The notes: generated by a model not told the origin, from the letters alone. Shown: positions 26,890 through 35,852, counted from the stretch's first letter. The stretch is 64,000 bases of DNA from Flectobacillus rivi (GCF_030056655.1 NZ_JASHIE010000013.1:1-64000); one strand, 5' to 3'. A program made the numbers and translations.

Positions 26890-27254
26890 TTTTTGGGGAG
26901 GCACAAAGGAGTCGGGCACAAAGGCACAAAGTGATTTTTGAGCGAAATGTACGGGCTACTTTGTGATGTAAACGTGAGTCTTCCCGAATTGAGTGAATGG
27001 TGATTGAATGAATTATTTTTAGTATGAGTTTTACTTGTAGAGACGCAATGCTTGCGTCTAAAGGGTGTCATTCTAAAATAGACGATTAAAAAGGCATTCG
27101 AAAAACTAAATTCGAATGCCTTTTTTGATAAAATCCTGTTGTCAAATCTCTAGACGCAAGCATTGCGTCTCTACAGGTGAAATGTCGATGAATTATCATC
27201 TCTCATTCAAATTATACCACTTTGTGCCTCTGTCCCATTTCCTCTTTGTGCCTT
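26890..27254. repeat. MITE-like element copy 2 with outer inverted repeats
   Basis: The degenerate left end ACGTGAGTCTTCCCGAATT (from 26972) matches the other copies. Here AGACGCAA-type hairpins occur on both sides of the central hairpin, 27040-27060 and inverted at 27151-27173. An outer inverted repeat built from GGCACAAAG words (26898-26932 and 27215-27250) encloses it. It fills the gap between two converging genes. No open frame of note. Confidence 0.55.
27088..27125. terminator. Bidirectional terminator hairpin in repeat copy 2
   Basis: 15-bp stem, AAAAAGGCATTCGAA at 27088-27102 with its complement at 27111-27125, between the converging DUF1684 and cysteine desulfurase genes. The stem sequence differs from copy 1 but the pairing is kept. 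Confidence 0.65.
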
Positions 27255-28430
27255 TTACGCTACCTCCAACAATTTAGATTTTGCGATCCCTTCATCTTCT
27301 TGGTAAATCTGGTTGAGAACTTTTACTACATGTCTGATATCTTGTGGCGTATTGTGTTTACTAAATGAAAATCTTACATTATCTCGATCCAGATGGACTT
27401 TCAAATTTTTCAATACGTGCGAACCCGATTGGGTAAGATTTGAGCAAGCGCTTCCACCAGAGACATATATTTCGAGTTGAGCTAGTTTATCTAATAGCGA
27501 CCCACCATGTTTGAGATGCGGAAATGCCACATTTACAATCGAATAGCTACTTTTGTCCTCAGCGAAACTTTCGCCATTAAAACGAATATTTTTGATAGGA
27601 CCATTTGTAAGTAGTTCAATGAAAAAAGATTTTAGATAGGAGATATGATTGTGATTTTTCTCTAAATCACGATACGAAATTTCGAGTGCCTTTGCCAAAC
27701 CTACAATCCCAGCGACATTTTCAGTACCCCCACGAGTACCACGTTCTTGTGCGCCACCATAAATCAAGGGGCGTACCTTTTTATATTTGTTGATATAAAT
27801 AAAACCTACGCCTTTAGGACCATGAAATTTGTGTGATGAACCTACCAAATAATCTATGTCAAATTCTTGTAAATCAATGCGATACTTTCCGATACTTTGT
27901 GTGGTATCACTATGGAAAATACCGTCATAATATTTTACTAATGCACTGAGTGCTTTTAAGTCTGTCAAATTTCCAATCTCATTATTGACATGCATCAAAC
28001 TGACAATCGACTGTGCATTAAACTTGAGTAAGTTTTCTAGGTATTCAAAATCAATGTTGCCTTTGCTATCGATTTTAACAAAACTTACATCCAATTCACC
28101 CTCTTGGCTATATTGTCCAAGTGTTTGCAAAACCGCCTTATGTTCGAGCCGAGAGGTAATAGCATGCGATATATCATAGGTACGAATTGCGCCTGAAAGG
28201 GCAATATTATTGGCTTCGGTAGCTCCAGAAGTAAAGAAAATATCACTTGGCGAAGCATTTAGTAAGCTCGCCACTGTATGACGAGATTCCTCAACAGCCT
28301 CCCTTGCTTTTTGCCCTAAAGCATGGCTGGAAGAAGGATTACCATACTGATTGGTAAGATAGGGAATCATAGCGTTTAGAACTTCAGGGTCTAGAGCAGT
28401 AGTGGCGGCGTTATCAAAATAAATTTCCAT
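27255..28430 (-). CDS. Cysteine desulfurase (NifS/IscS class)
   Basis: 391 residues, class V aminotransferase fold. PLP-binding K201 in GSSHKFHGPKG, the PLP-contacting SGATEANN (68-75), and the sulfur-accepting Cys C329 in SGGSACSNL on a short active-site loop. It would convert cysteine to alanine and supply persulfide sulfur for Fe-S clusters or tRNA thiolation. It is cytoplasmic. No isc/suf scaffold genes are next to it, and the downstream neighbour converges. Which desulfurase role (IscS-like, or a group with a narrower job) cannot be told from this window. Confidence 0.9.
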   Translation of the reverse strand: MEIYFDNAATTALDPEVLNAMIPYLTNQYGNPSSSHALGQKAREAVEESRHTVASLLNASPSDIFFTSGATEANNIALSGAIRTYDISHAITSRLEHKAVLQTLGQYSQEGELDVSFVKIDSKGNIDFEYLENLLKFNAQSIVSLMHVNNEIGNLTDLKALSALVKYYDGIFHSDTTQSIGKYRIDLQEFDIDYLVGSSHKFHGPKGVGFIYINKYKKVRPLIYGGAQERGTRGGTENVAGIVGLAKALEISYRDLEKNHNHISYLKSFFIELLTNGPIKNIRFNGESFAEDKSSYSIVNVAFPHLKHGGSLLDKLAQLEIYVSGGSACSNLTQSGSHVLKNLKVHLDRDNVRFSFSKHNTPQDIRHVVKVLNQIYQEDEGIAKSKLLEVA

Positions 28431-28478
28431 GTTGTGTATCTATTTTAAGGTTTTAAGTATTGTTGATTTATGTTTCTT

Positions 28479-29969
28479 CTAATTGTTTATGTCAGTAATT
28501 GCGGCTTGAGCCTTATTGTCCACAGAGTTTTTGTATTCATGTTTTTTATAAGAAAGTGCTTTTTCGAACCATGAGAGGGCTTTTTTAGTATCCTTTTTCT
28601 TTTGATATATATATCCCAATTGCAAAGAAGAGCTTGCGCCAAAGTGCGTATCTAGGTTTTGGGCAAGGGTAATGCTTTTTTCAAATACTTGAATAGCCAA
28701 GTCAGTATCACCCAAATTTTGGTAAATTCTCCCTTTTCGAAAGTTGAACTCAGCTTTGTCTAAACTGCTATTAAGGGTATTTTCATTGATATCTTTGATA
28801 TTTTCCAGTGCTTCTTTATAGTATCCTCCATCAATTGCCAAACGAGCTTGAAGTAGGTCTTTATTCGGTAATTGCTTGGTTTTGTTGTAATTATCATAAA
28901 ACTTTTGAGCAGCTTTGTCAGACTCCGACAGCCTTTTACCGTATTGATTGATGTTTTGAAGAAACGCCATGGCTTGTTGATTTTCGCCATTTAAAAAATT
29001 GGTAATGAATAACTTATAAAAACTATCTTTGATAAAACTGTGCCCTTTGAATTTCTTTAAATAGGCTTGATAATAGCTTTCAGCTTTGGCATAATTTCCT
29101 TTTTGTAGATAAATATCGGCAGTATAAAAATCGAAAATTGGTAAAGGCAAATACCCCGAACCATTGGGTACTTTTTGTAATATCTTCCAAGCTTGATCGC
29201 TTTTGTTATCCTTTTCAGAAATAGCAATACCAAGGAATAGTGCTAGTTCGCTATCCGTGTTTTTTTGCACAAAATCATTGACTTCTGTGCGTACTCTATC
29301 GTTGATGGGAAGAATATAGCTTTGGATAAATAGTTTAAAAAATTTTGCCTCAAAACCTGTTAGTTTATCATTTGAAGCTACTTCTAACTCACGAATCCCC
29401 TGATCGATATTACCTTTCAAGCCCAACATTTTGGTAATCCAGCGATAATTTTCTGGCACCGAGCCAATGAGCACATGAATGACCCCAAGTATCTTATTAT
29501 TGGCGCTATAGTTTGGGAAAAGCTTTTTATTTTCCTCCAACAATTTATAAGCACTCATGACGGTCATACCCGCCTTGGTCTCGTGTCCGAGTTTCATTTG
29601 AACCAAAGCCAAGTAAAATTTGATTTCGGCTCGTAGTTGACGTTGTTGAGGAGCCTTGGTATCGAGGTCTTCAATCACATCGAGTGCATCGTCCACTTTG
29701 TCGACCAACTTTTCATACTCAGCCTCATTCTCGCTAGCATATACATTAACGGCATCAGCCAGACAGTCAACCCAAACTTTGTATGCATTATTTGGCGACT
29801 CTTTGCTAGTCAATTGCTTGGCATGAGTCAATCGCAATTTGGTAACCTCGTTATAGGCATTTTGAAGATTAGCATTAAAATCAAAATCTTGTGCCAAAAT
29901 GTGCATCGACTGCAAAACACTAAAAAGTACTGTTAGGAGCAAACCCTGATATAAATTGTTTTTAGACAT
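28479..29969 (-). CDS. Exported TPR-repeat protein
   Basis: 496 residues with a signal peptide (LLLTVLFSVLQSMHILAQ, cleavage after LAQ). Multiple tetratricopeptide-like helical pairs follow, for example YLQKGNYAKAESYYQAYLKKF and GDTDLAIQVFEKSITLAQNL, and a final repeat YIYQKKKDTKKALSWFEKAL. Such proteins are protein-protein scaffolds in the periplasm or at the outer membrane. The partner is not evident. It lies 48 bp upstream of the cysteine desulfurase gene on the same strand, so co-transcription is likely. The small membrane protein at 29999-30157 precedes it. Confidence 0.75.
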   Translation of the reverse strand: MSKNNLYQGLLLTVLFSVLQSMHILAQDFDFNANLQNAYNEVTKLRLTHAKQLTSKESPNNAYKVWVDCLADAVNVYASENEAEYEKLVDKVDDALDVIEDLDTKAPQQRQLRAEIKFYLALVQMKLGHETKAGMTVMSAYKLLEENKKLFPNYSANNKILGVIHVLIGSVPENYRWITKMLGLKGNIDQGIRELEVASNDKLTGFEAKFFKLFIQSYILPINDRVRTEVNDFVQKNTDSELALFLGIAISEKDNKSDQAWKILQKVPNGSGYLPLPIFDFYTADIYLQKGNYAKAESYYQAYLKKFKGHSFIKDSFYKLFITNFLNGENQQAMAFLQNINQYGKRLSESDKAAQKFYDNYNKTKQLPNKDLLQARLAIDGGYYKEALENIKDINENTLNSSLDKAEFNFRKGRIYQNLGDTDLAIQVFEKSITLAQNLDTHFGASSSLQLGYIYQKKKDTKKALSWFEKALSYKKHEYKNSVDNKAQAAITDINN

Positions 29970-29998
29970 AATCTATAAATTCGTAGCGAACGGCTACT

Positions 29999-30157
29999 CT
30001 ATTTAATTTTTGAGAAATATGCTTTATGACTACGTGCGATACTCTGCTGTTTTTTCTTGTGAAGATTAGGGTTACTAACCAAAGTCACTAAAGCAATAAC
30101 CAATGGGGGGAGTAAACCAATAAACCTAGGAGCCAATGAAAAAATGAGTGCTTTCAT
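29999..30157 (-). CDS. Small membrane protein (52 residues)
   Basis: An ATG at 30157 opens a 53-codon frame to TAG 29999. The product begins MKALIFSLAPRFIGLLPPLV, has one hydrophobic segment (residues 6-29), then a basic tail (HKKKQQ and RSHKAYF). It lies 29 bp upstream of the TPR gene on the same strand. A signal-like helix with a positive C-terminal tail is plausible for a small inner-membrane protein, but such a short frame could occur by chance. Confidence 0.35.
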   Translation of the reverse strand: MKALIFSLAPRFIGLLPPLVIALVTLVSNPNLHKKKQQSIARSHKAYFSKIK

Positions 30158-30444
30158 AGTATTTTAAATTATTTTTTACAAATATATATATAATCCATAG
30201 ATATTATAGATTAATGTGTGAGCTTTTTTCTGAAGTATTTTAACCAAAAAAAATTATATGCTATAGATTAAGTCAATTTTGTACCTAAAACAAATCAAAT
30301 TTTAATAAAAGGTATATTGAAAAAGATATAATAAACTGGTACAAGAAAATTCTTTTGAATGCTCACAAAATCTTTATGAAAATGCTGTACCCGAAAACGG
30401 ACGATTTGATGATTGTCTATTTCTAAAAATATTTTTTCAAAAAA

Positions 30445-30458
30445 ACAGACTTGTCTGT
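30445..30458. promoter_or_regulatory. Palindromic operator-like site 1
   Basis: ACAGAC-TT-GTCTGT, a perfect 6+6 palindrome with 2-bp spacer, preceded by an A-tract. An identical site lies 96 bp downstream at 30541. Likely a dimeric (TetR-like) repressor operator. The cognate regulator is not in this window. Confidence 0.5.
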
Positions 30459-30540
30459 ATGTTTTCTCAAAATTAATGTTACCTTTGTTCTGTAGGTAAA
30501 AGGAGATGTGCAAAATCTCTTTTATTATAATTTATTAAAA

Positions 30541-30554
30541 ACAGACTTGTCTGT
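30541..30554. promoter_or_regulatory. Palindromic operator-like site 2
   Basis: Second copy of ACAGAC-TT-GTCTGT, again with A-rich 5' flank and TA after it, 33 bp before the small gene at 30587. The two sites together suggest cooperative or looped regulation of the 30587-31427 unit. Confidence 0.5.
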
Positions 30555-30586
30555 ACATAAATATAACTTTAACAGAAAATACAACC

Positions 30587-30763
30587 ATGGAAACGAAGAA
30601 AGCAGTACCCGCAAAATTGGATTTGGCAACCTTATTGGCAACACAACCCAAACCAGTGCAACTCAATGATGAGCAAGAAGTGGTCATACCTGACGAATGT
30701 GGAGACACACAATGGGATAAGGTTTTGGCGCAGTACGAAACAGAAGACACTGAGAAAAAATAA
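30587..30763 (+). CDS. Small acidic protein (58 residues)
   Basis: ATG 30587 to TAA 30763. The product METKKAVPAKLDLATLL continues into an acidic C-terminal half (DECGDTQWDKVLAQYETED) and has one Cys. No family is recognised. It sits just after the twin palindromes and 46 bp before the flavin split-barrel gene, so the two probably form one regulated unit. The conserved context (operator, short gene, flavoprotein) is the main support. Confidence 0.5.
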   Translation: METKKAVPAKLDLATLLATQPKPVQLNDEQEVVIPDECGDTQWDKVLAQYETEDTEKK

Positions 30764-30809
30764 AGTAAGAAAATCATCTTTGGAATGAAGTGATAACCTC
30801 ATTGAAATC

Positions 30810-31427
30810 ATGGCGAAAAATTTTGCAGAAATAGGATTTAGCTCAGCGGCTAAAAAACTACAGGAGAAGCATGGTAGTCGAGCAACATACTCCAGAATGG
30901 AAAAGCAGACTACTTACACAGGCTTGGGTAAATATGAGCAAAGTTTTATTGCTCAAAGAGATAGTTTCTATATGGCGACCACTGGAGAAAATGGATTTCC
31001 ATATATTCAGCATCGTGGTGGACCTAAGGGGTTTTTGAAGGTGCTCGATGAAAATCGACTAGGATTTATAGATTTCAAAGGTAACATGCAATATATTTCT
31101 GTCGGCAATCTGATGACAAACAACAAGGTGTCGTTATTTATGGTTGACTATCCCAATAAAAGACGCTTGAAATTATATGCCAAAGCTGAAATTGTTGAGC
31201 TCAATGATAACCCGGAACTATTACAAAAGCTTGATTTGGAGGAATATAAATTCAAACCAGAACGAATGATGGTGTTTAACATAGAGGCTTTTGATTGGAA
31301 TTGTCCACAACATATTACCCCACGATTTACGGTTGAAGAAATAGAGGAAGTTTTGAAACCACAATATGAACATATCAAAAACTTAGAAGCCGAAATTGCT
31401 GAATTGAAGGCGAAATTGGGGTTGTAA
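30810..31427 (+). CDS. Pyridoxamine-phosphate-oxidase-like FMN-binding protein
   Basis: 205 residues with the split-barrel core (about 35-150): FIAQRDSFYMATTGENGFPYIQHRGG in pieces FIAQRDSFYMATT and GFPYIQHRGG, then GNMQYISVGNLMTNNKVSLF and RRLKLYAKAEIVE. These match the FMN-binding general stress/PNPOx-like family. A C-terminal coiled-coil tail (LKPQYEHIKNLEAEIAELK) is present. Probably a cytoplasmic flavin-dependent reductase or haem/flavin binder; the true substrate is unknown. It is likely co-regulated with the 58-residue gene via the ACAGAC palindromes. Confidence 0.75.
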   Translation: MAKNFAEIGFSSAAKKLQEKHGSRATYSRMEKQTTYTGLGKYEQSFIAQRDSFYMATTGENGFPYIQHRGGPKGFLKVLDENRLGFIDFKGNMQYISVGNLMTNNKVSLFMVDYPNKRRLKLYAKAEIVELNDNPELLQKLDLEEYKFKPERMMVFNIEAFDWNCPQHITPRFTVEEIEEVLKPQYEHIKNLEAEIAELKAKLGL

Positions 31428-31439
31428 TTCATAAGGAAA

Positions 31440-31501
31440 CTGTTTAAGTTTATTTTCACTACGGACAAATTTATTTACCCGTAGCGAAAAAGTTTAAACA
31501 G
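31440..31501. terminator. Bidirectional terminator-like inverted repeat
   Basis: Outer stem CTGTTTAA/TTAAACAG (31440-31447/31494-31501) and inner TTTTCACTACGG/CCGTAGCGAAAA (31453-31464/31479-31490, one mismatch), between two converging genes. Confidence 0.6.
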
Positions 31502-31553
31502 CTTAAATATGAGTATTTGTAAGATCAGGGATAAAGCCACGATGATATATTTC

Positions 31554-32036
31554 TTATTTCACGATTAAGCTTGCTACAGGTGTTAAACCATTTTGAGCTA
31601 AACGTCGATTTTGTGGAGAGTTTTTTAAAATATGATTTCCATTTGATTGTACCCAAACAAATACTTGTTCCTTTGCTTTCAGTTTATTCAATTCAGGAGC
31701 TTTATGAATAAGCCAATCTTTTAACCATTCTAATTTTTTCAATACTACACTTACCTCTCCGGTATAAGCACCGTGTACCTCTACAAAATACGCTTTATCA
31801 TTGTAACCAAAAACATAGTCCCAACGATTATCTTGTGGATAGATAGCTTGCGTGCAAGCATCTATATCCACGCTTCCATTACATTTACTTGTATCACCTA
31901 ATTGAACTTTATTGCTATAATTGCCAAGCGCTTTTAGTCCAACTTGATATCCTTTGTTGATTTCAGGAGTACTTTCAACAGCATTTTTAAATGGGTTAGA
32001 TGTTGCTGAATGAGTTTTAGATTTAGAATGTTTCAT
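31554..32036 (-). CDS. Uncharacterised partner of the AAA ATPase
   Basis: 160 residues, cytoplasmic, with no signal. A conserved-looking core has WDYVFGY (72-78) followed by YFVEVHGA (83-90) and LKKLEWLKDWL (99-109). The spacing of D73 and E86-x-H88 on predicted beta strands recalls PD-(D/E)xK nucleases with His in place of Lys, but this is weak inference. It overlaps the upstream ATPase gene by 14 bp (32023-32036), showing tight translational coupling. The pairing of an SMC-like ATPase with a small effector is typical of phage-defence modules. I do not recognise a named system. Confidence 0.55.
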   Translation of the reverse strand: MKHSKSKTHSATSNPFKNAVESTPEINKGYQVGLKALGNYSNKVQLGDTSKCNGSVDIDACTQAIYPQDNRWDYVFGYNDKAYFVEVHGAYTGEVSVVLKKLEWLKDWLIHKAPELNKLKAKEQVFVWVQSNGNHILKNSPQNRRLAQNGLTPVASLIVK

Positions 32037-33216
32037 TTGCTACAGATTTAGAAACTATATTAGAAGCTTTTGATGCAAAAGAGGATAGCCCACCCCATTC
32101 CGAAATAGCAATGTCTTCTGCCCCAGCATCTAAAGATGAAATATCTTTTACGGATGTTTTATTTCCTACTCTATCAAAATAATAAGTTTTTAACTGCTTA
32201 TTTTTCAATAAACCTTTGAATAAACGACTGAATGCTGGTGTTTTCTTTACCTTAAATAATTCAAAGAAAACTTCATCCCTTGCTTTAGTTTCTTTTAGTA
32301 AATTAAATGCCCAAGTAAATTCTAATAGTACAGGAGAATGTGTAGAAATAATCACCTTGTAATCACGAGCAAGTAAATCTAGTACCTGCAAGATTACAGA
32401 TTCTATTGCTTGAGGATGTAAACCCATCTCTGGTTCTTCTATAATTACACACTTAATAGCATCTTTACGAGTGACTTTTGAAGGAGGGCATAACCAATAA
32501 AAACTTAGCAAAAGGGGCATAAATTCCTTTTGCCCTGCACTCCACGCCATGAATGGAATACTTGAGGGCGGGAGTCCGTCATGATTGTCAATACTAAGTT
32601 TTAATCTCTTCTTGACAGATTTATCAAGTACAATTTTACTATCGTGAAAAATACTTTCGTTAAAAGAATCTCGCAGTGATTCCTTTAGTCGCTGTGTTTG
32701 TGGGAAGATTATATCATTTTTAGTGTTAGTAGAAAGTATTCCGTTTTCTAAAAGTTGACGTAATGTTTCACTAAAATATCTTAAAACATAAGGAACAGAA
32801 TCTTCATAATCAGTAAAAAAACGAGGCCATCCATTATTGAGACAAATGACTCTTTGCGCTGGAATATAAAAAATTAGTTCTTCTTTGTTTTCATTTTTTT
32901 CTTTTCTTCCTCTTTGCGGAATCAGACTTTCTTTTGTAAATGGTTTTCCTTCAAAAATAATGTCTGTTTGTTTATTCCAAATAGATGACATTCCTTCTCC
33001 TAGAAACCTATCTAAAATTAAATCTGCTTCATTCCCCCAAATATAACCATACTGTTCGAGTGTTTTTTTAATATGGTTTTTATCTACAACAAGTTTAATT
33101 AGTTGGAGTAAAATACTTTTACCACTTGCCTGCGAGCCAACAAGTATAGTTAAATCTCCAAAATTAATATTTGCTTCTTGAATTGGTCCTAATGAACTTA
33201 TCTTAATATTATTCAT
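32023..33216 (-). CDS. AAA (SMC/ABC-like) ATPase
   Basis: 397 residues. Walker A GSQASGKS (27-34), ABC-like signature WSAGQKEFMPLLL, Walker B CVIIEEPEMGLHP, and a D/H-loop region DYKVIISTHSPVLLEF. This is the AAA_21 arrangement of OLD/RecF-type ATPases. No TOPRIM domain follows, so it is not a full OLD nuclease. Its effector is probably the overlapping downstream protein. It is cytoplasmic. AT-rich flanks and the adjoining DUF4143 ATPase point to an accessory region. Function as defence is inference. Confidence 0.8.
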   Translation of the reverse strand: MNNIKISSLGPIQEANINFGDLTILVGSQASGKSILLQLIKLVVDKNHIKKTLEQYGYIWGNEADLILDRFLGEGMSSIWNKQTDIIFEGKPFTKESLIPQRGRKEKNENKEELIFYIPAQRVICLNNGWPRFFTDYEDSVPYVLRYFSETLRQLLENGILSTNTKNDIIFPQTQRLKESLRDSFNESIFHDSKIVLDKSVKKRLKLSIDNHDGLPPSSIPFMAWSAGQKEFMPLLLSFYWLCPPSKVTRKDAIKCVIIEEPEMGLHPQAIESVILQVLDLLARDYKVIISTHSPVLLEFTWAFNLLKETKARDEVFFELFKVKKTPAFSRLFKGLLKNKQLKTYYFDRVGNKTSVKDISSLDAGAEDIAISEWGGLSSFASKASNIVSKSVANETF

Positions 33217-33672
33217 AATTAATGTTTTGTAAAATTAAAGTAAAAATTATATTAACGATTTGATTGTAATAATATAATCTTTAGTTATGAATTTATCCTA
33301 AATTTTTGAGAGACAGTTATCTAAATTCATTTTAATCTGTAGTTTCATAATTGAATTGTGTAAGATTTACATAAATATTAAGGTGTTTGAAAAAACTATA
33401 ATAAAAAGAATCCTGTAAAAATAGCCCATAAACATATTCAATATGATAGTTAATTGCTTAAATTTCTACATTTTTTGATTAACCGTATGGTAGATGAATT
33501 ATCTAATTTTAAGTCTTTTGCAACACGATTGTTATATCCGTTAGGTTCGCACGTTCAATAGTAAGTTGTTTTGACCAACCCCAAAAAGTAGAATGTAGAA
33601 CTTTATTGACTCGATATAGGTCTGATATATGCTTCTTAACCTCTCAAATTACCATTTTAGAGTAATGAGTTT
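33217..33672. other. AT-rich gap with no recognised feature
   Basis: 456 bp between two minus-strand ATPase genes. Apart from AT-rich runs around 33225-33300, no convincing open frame, hairpin or repeat was found. It should include the promoter of the 32023-33216 gene at its left end. Confidence 0.4.
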
Positions 33673-34956
33673 TTACAAATTATTTACCGTATACAAGGGC
33701 ATATTAGTCATCCAGTCTTGTACTCGATGATTGTTCATTGAAAACCGAAGGTTTTGTTGTGTTTGGAATTTGTCGACGAACACCTTCAGACTTTTTGATT
33801 TGAGGTTTTCTTCAGCTTTTACTTCTATTGGAATAATTGTTTGTTCTTTTTGAATCATAAAATCTATTTCAGCTGTAGCATTTGGCGCAGACCAGTAATA
33901 AATTTCATGTTTGATTTTCAATTGCTGGGCTACAAACTGCTCAGTTAGAGCACCTTTAAATTCTGTCAGAATACTGTTTTTCTCTAACAATATTTTGGGA
34001 GAAATGCCCGCCATGGCATTGAGCAAACCCACATCTAGACAAAATAACTTGAAAATATCAATGTCTGAATAAGCGCTGAGTGGGATATTGGGCTTTTCAA
34101 CAATGTTTACTTTCAACACTAAACCTGCATCCGTGAGCCATCTGATAGCCGTTTCAAAGTCTTTTGCCCTTGAGCCTTTCTTGATTTGTCCGTAAATAAA
34201 TTTCCGATTTTCTTTGGCTAATTGACTAATTAAGTGACTCCAAACCAATCGGATTCTTGGGACAGTTTCGATAGGAGCGTATTTAGCAAAGTCGTTTTCA
34301 TATCCTAGTAGAATTTTGTTTTGAATCTCTCGGACTTGATATAAATCTTGAAATTGGATATAGTTGGCAATCGCTTCGGGCATGCCACCTATGAAATAAT
34401 AGCGTCGCAGTAAATCGACTAGTTTATCGTGAAAAGTATCTATGATAGCCCAATTTTCGGCTTCAAGTTGTGCTAAGAGTAGTTGTTGCCCCGTATTTTC
34501 TAGAAACTCGGCAAAGCTCATGGGATACATTTGTAAGAAATCTACCTTCCCAACAGGAAAAGAAGTACTTTTTTGTAAGGAAACACCCAAAAGTGACCCT
34601 GCTGCGATGATAAAATATTTTGGAGCTTGTTCATAGAAGTACTTCAATGCCGTAAGACCTTTTTCTGCCTCTTGAATTTCATCAAAAATGAGTAAACATT
34701 TGTCTGCCTGAATTTTGTAGCCTACTTCAATTTCAATTGTGGTAATAATGCGCTGTATATCAAAATCGACTGAGAATAGGCTTTTTAGTCTTTCGCTACT
34801 CTCAAAGTTTAGATAAACCGTATGTTCAAACTCCTGTTTTCCAAAGTCTTTCATCAACCAAGTTTTACCTACTTGTCTTGCTCCTTGCAAAATAAGAGGT
34901 TTACGATTGGATGAATTTTTCCAATGAACTAGATCTTTATAAAGGCTTCTTAGCAT
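33673..34956 (-). CDS. AAA_14/DUF4143 family ATPase
   Basis: 427 residues. Walker A LQGARQVGKTWL (about 23-34), Walker B CLLIFDEIQEA (about 87-97), sensor phrase IIAAGSLLG, and the C-terminal DUF4143 domain (about 205-370; KNSILTEFKGALTEQFVAQQL and YYWSAPNATAEIDFMIQ). The latter half carries PD-(D/E)xK-like acidic and Lys residues (AEIDFM...PIEVKAEE), usual for this family. The proteins are frequent, often solitary and patchily distributed; cellular role unclear. No partner gene is evident. Start ATG 34956. Confidence 0.85.
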   Translation of the reverse strand: MLRSLYKDLVHWKNSSNRKPLILQGARQVGKTWLMKDFGKQEFEHTVYLNFESSERLKSLFSVDFDIQRIITTIEIEVGYKIQADKCLLIFDEIQEAEKGLTALKYFYEQAPKYFIIAAGSLLGVSLQKSTSFPVGKVDFLQMYPMSFAEFLENTGQQLLLAQLEAENWAIIDTFHDKLVDLLRRYYFIGGMPEAIANYIQFQDLYQVREIQNKILLGYENDFAKYAPIETVPRIRLVWSHLISQLAKENRKFIYGQIKKGSRAKDFETAIRWLTDAGLVLKVNIVEKPNIPLSAYSDIDIFKLFCLDVGLLNAMAGISPKILLEKNSILTEFKGALTEQFVAQQLKIKHEIYYWSAPNATAEIDFMIQKEQTIIPIEVKAEENLKSKSLKVFVDKFQTQQNLRFSMNNHRVQDWMTNMPLYTVNNL

Positions 34957-35150
34957 TTTTTCAATTGATTTTTTGTGTAAAAATACATTTTTTCAAATGA
35001 ATAAATGAATATTAATACATTTTTGTAAATGAAAAAATATTTAGAATAGATTAAAACTGTTTTCTATTAATTAGATAAGCAAGTAATAGGATAATCTAAA
35101 ATAATAACATTGTATTAGCCGCATTAGTGTAGTGATACTTTATATTTGCA

Positions 35151-35158
35151 AAGGAGAA
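35151..35158 (+). promoter_or_regulatory. Bacteroidota-type -7 promoter box of the CRP/FNR gene
   Basis: TATATTTG fits TAnnTTTG and lies 10 bp before the ATG at 35169. No convincing -33 element was seen at the expected spacing. Confidence 0.4.
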
Positions 35159-35168
35159 CCTACAAGTC

Positions 35169-35729
35169 ATGGAAAAACTACGAACACATATTCGACATAT
35201 TTCTCCCATCAATGATGAGGAGTTTGAAGAAATCAAAACGCATTTTACGGTCAAAAAAGTTAGAAAAGGCCAATATCTTCTCAGCGAAGGCGACGAGGTA
35301 AAACACGAGTACTTTGTGCTATCGGGGATTTATAAAGTCTTTTATATTGACGGACAAGAGAAAGAGTATATTTTACAATTTGCACAAGAAAATTGGTGGA
35401 TGTCTGATTATCCATCTTTCTTCAAACAGAAAGATGCAACTATGTACATAGAATGTTTAGTAGAAGGAGAAGTGTTGTGCCTAACCTTGCAAAATAGAGA
35501 AAAGCTCTCAACCACTTTTCATAAAATGGAGCATTTTTTCAGGGTTAAACTAACCAATGGCTATGTGGCACTACAATTAAGAATCAAGCTTTTATTGTCG
35601 GGAACGCCTCAACAGCGTTATGAAGAATTTGCAAGACTATACCCCAACCTCATGCAACAAATACCTAAAAAATTAATCGCAGAGTTTTTGGGCGTAAGCC
35701 GAGAAACTCTCAGTCGTTTGTATCAATAA
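35169..35729 (+). CDS. CRP/FNR-family transcription regulator
   Basis: 186 residues. N-terminal cyclic-nucleotide-binding-like domain (about 25-115, with VRKGQYLLSEGDEVKHEYFVLSG in pieces KGQYLLSEGDE and EYFVLSG), a dimer helix (about 120-140), and a short C-terminal helix-turn-helix ending in LGVSRETLSRLYQ. The recognition helix R178-E179-T180-x-x-R183 matches the R-E-T-x-x-R of E. coli CRP that reads TGTGA. A perfect TGTGA-N6-TCACA site lies 122 bp after this gene, before the DJ-1/ABM cluster. The classical cAMP-contact residues are not obvious, so the ligand may differ or be absent. Confidence 0.85.
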   Translation: MEKLRTHIRHISPINDEEFEEIKTHFTVKKVRKGQYLLSEGDEVKHEYFVLSGIYKVFYIDGQEKEYILQFAQENWWMSDYPSFFKQKDATMYIECLVEGEVLCLTLQNREKLSTTFHKMEHFFRVKLTNGYVALQLRIKLLLSGTPQQRYEEFARLYPNLMQQIPKKLIAEFLGVSRETLSRLYQ

Positions 35730-35798
35730 TGAGCGGCTACTTCCAGTTTAACTGTAATACTTACAGTCAATATTTTCCAAGTTAGCAATTTTATTCGT

Positions 35799-35852
35799 CA
35801 CAAAATGCCCTGCGTACTGTCACTAAAACGACTGTCCACAGGGCATTTTGTG
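35799..35852. terminator. Terminator-like hairpin after the CRP/FNR gene
   Basis: 14-bp stem CACAAAATGCCCTG (35799-35812) with its complement at 35839-35852 and a 26-nt loop. The right arm's last bases overlap the start of the CRP-type palindrome. Confidence 0.5.

Noticed and set aside
32023..33216. Full OLD-family nuclease
   Set aside because: The ATPase lacks a TOPRIM domain; the sequence after the Walker B region is short and ends without the metal-binding acidic motifs.
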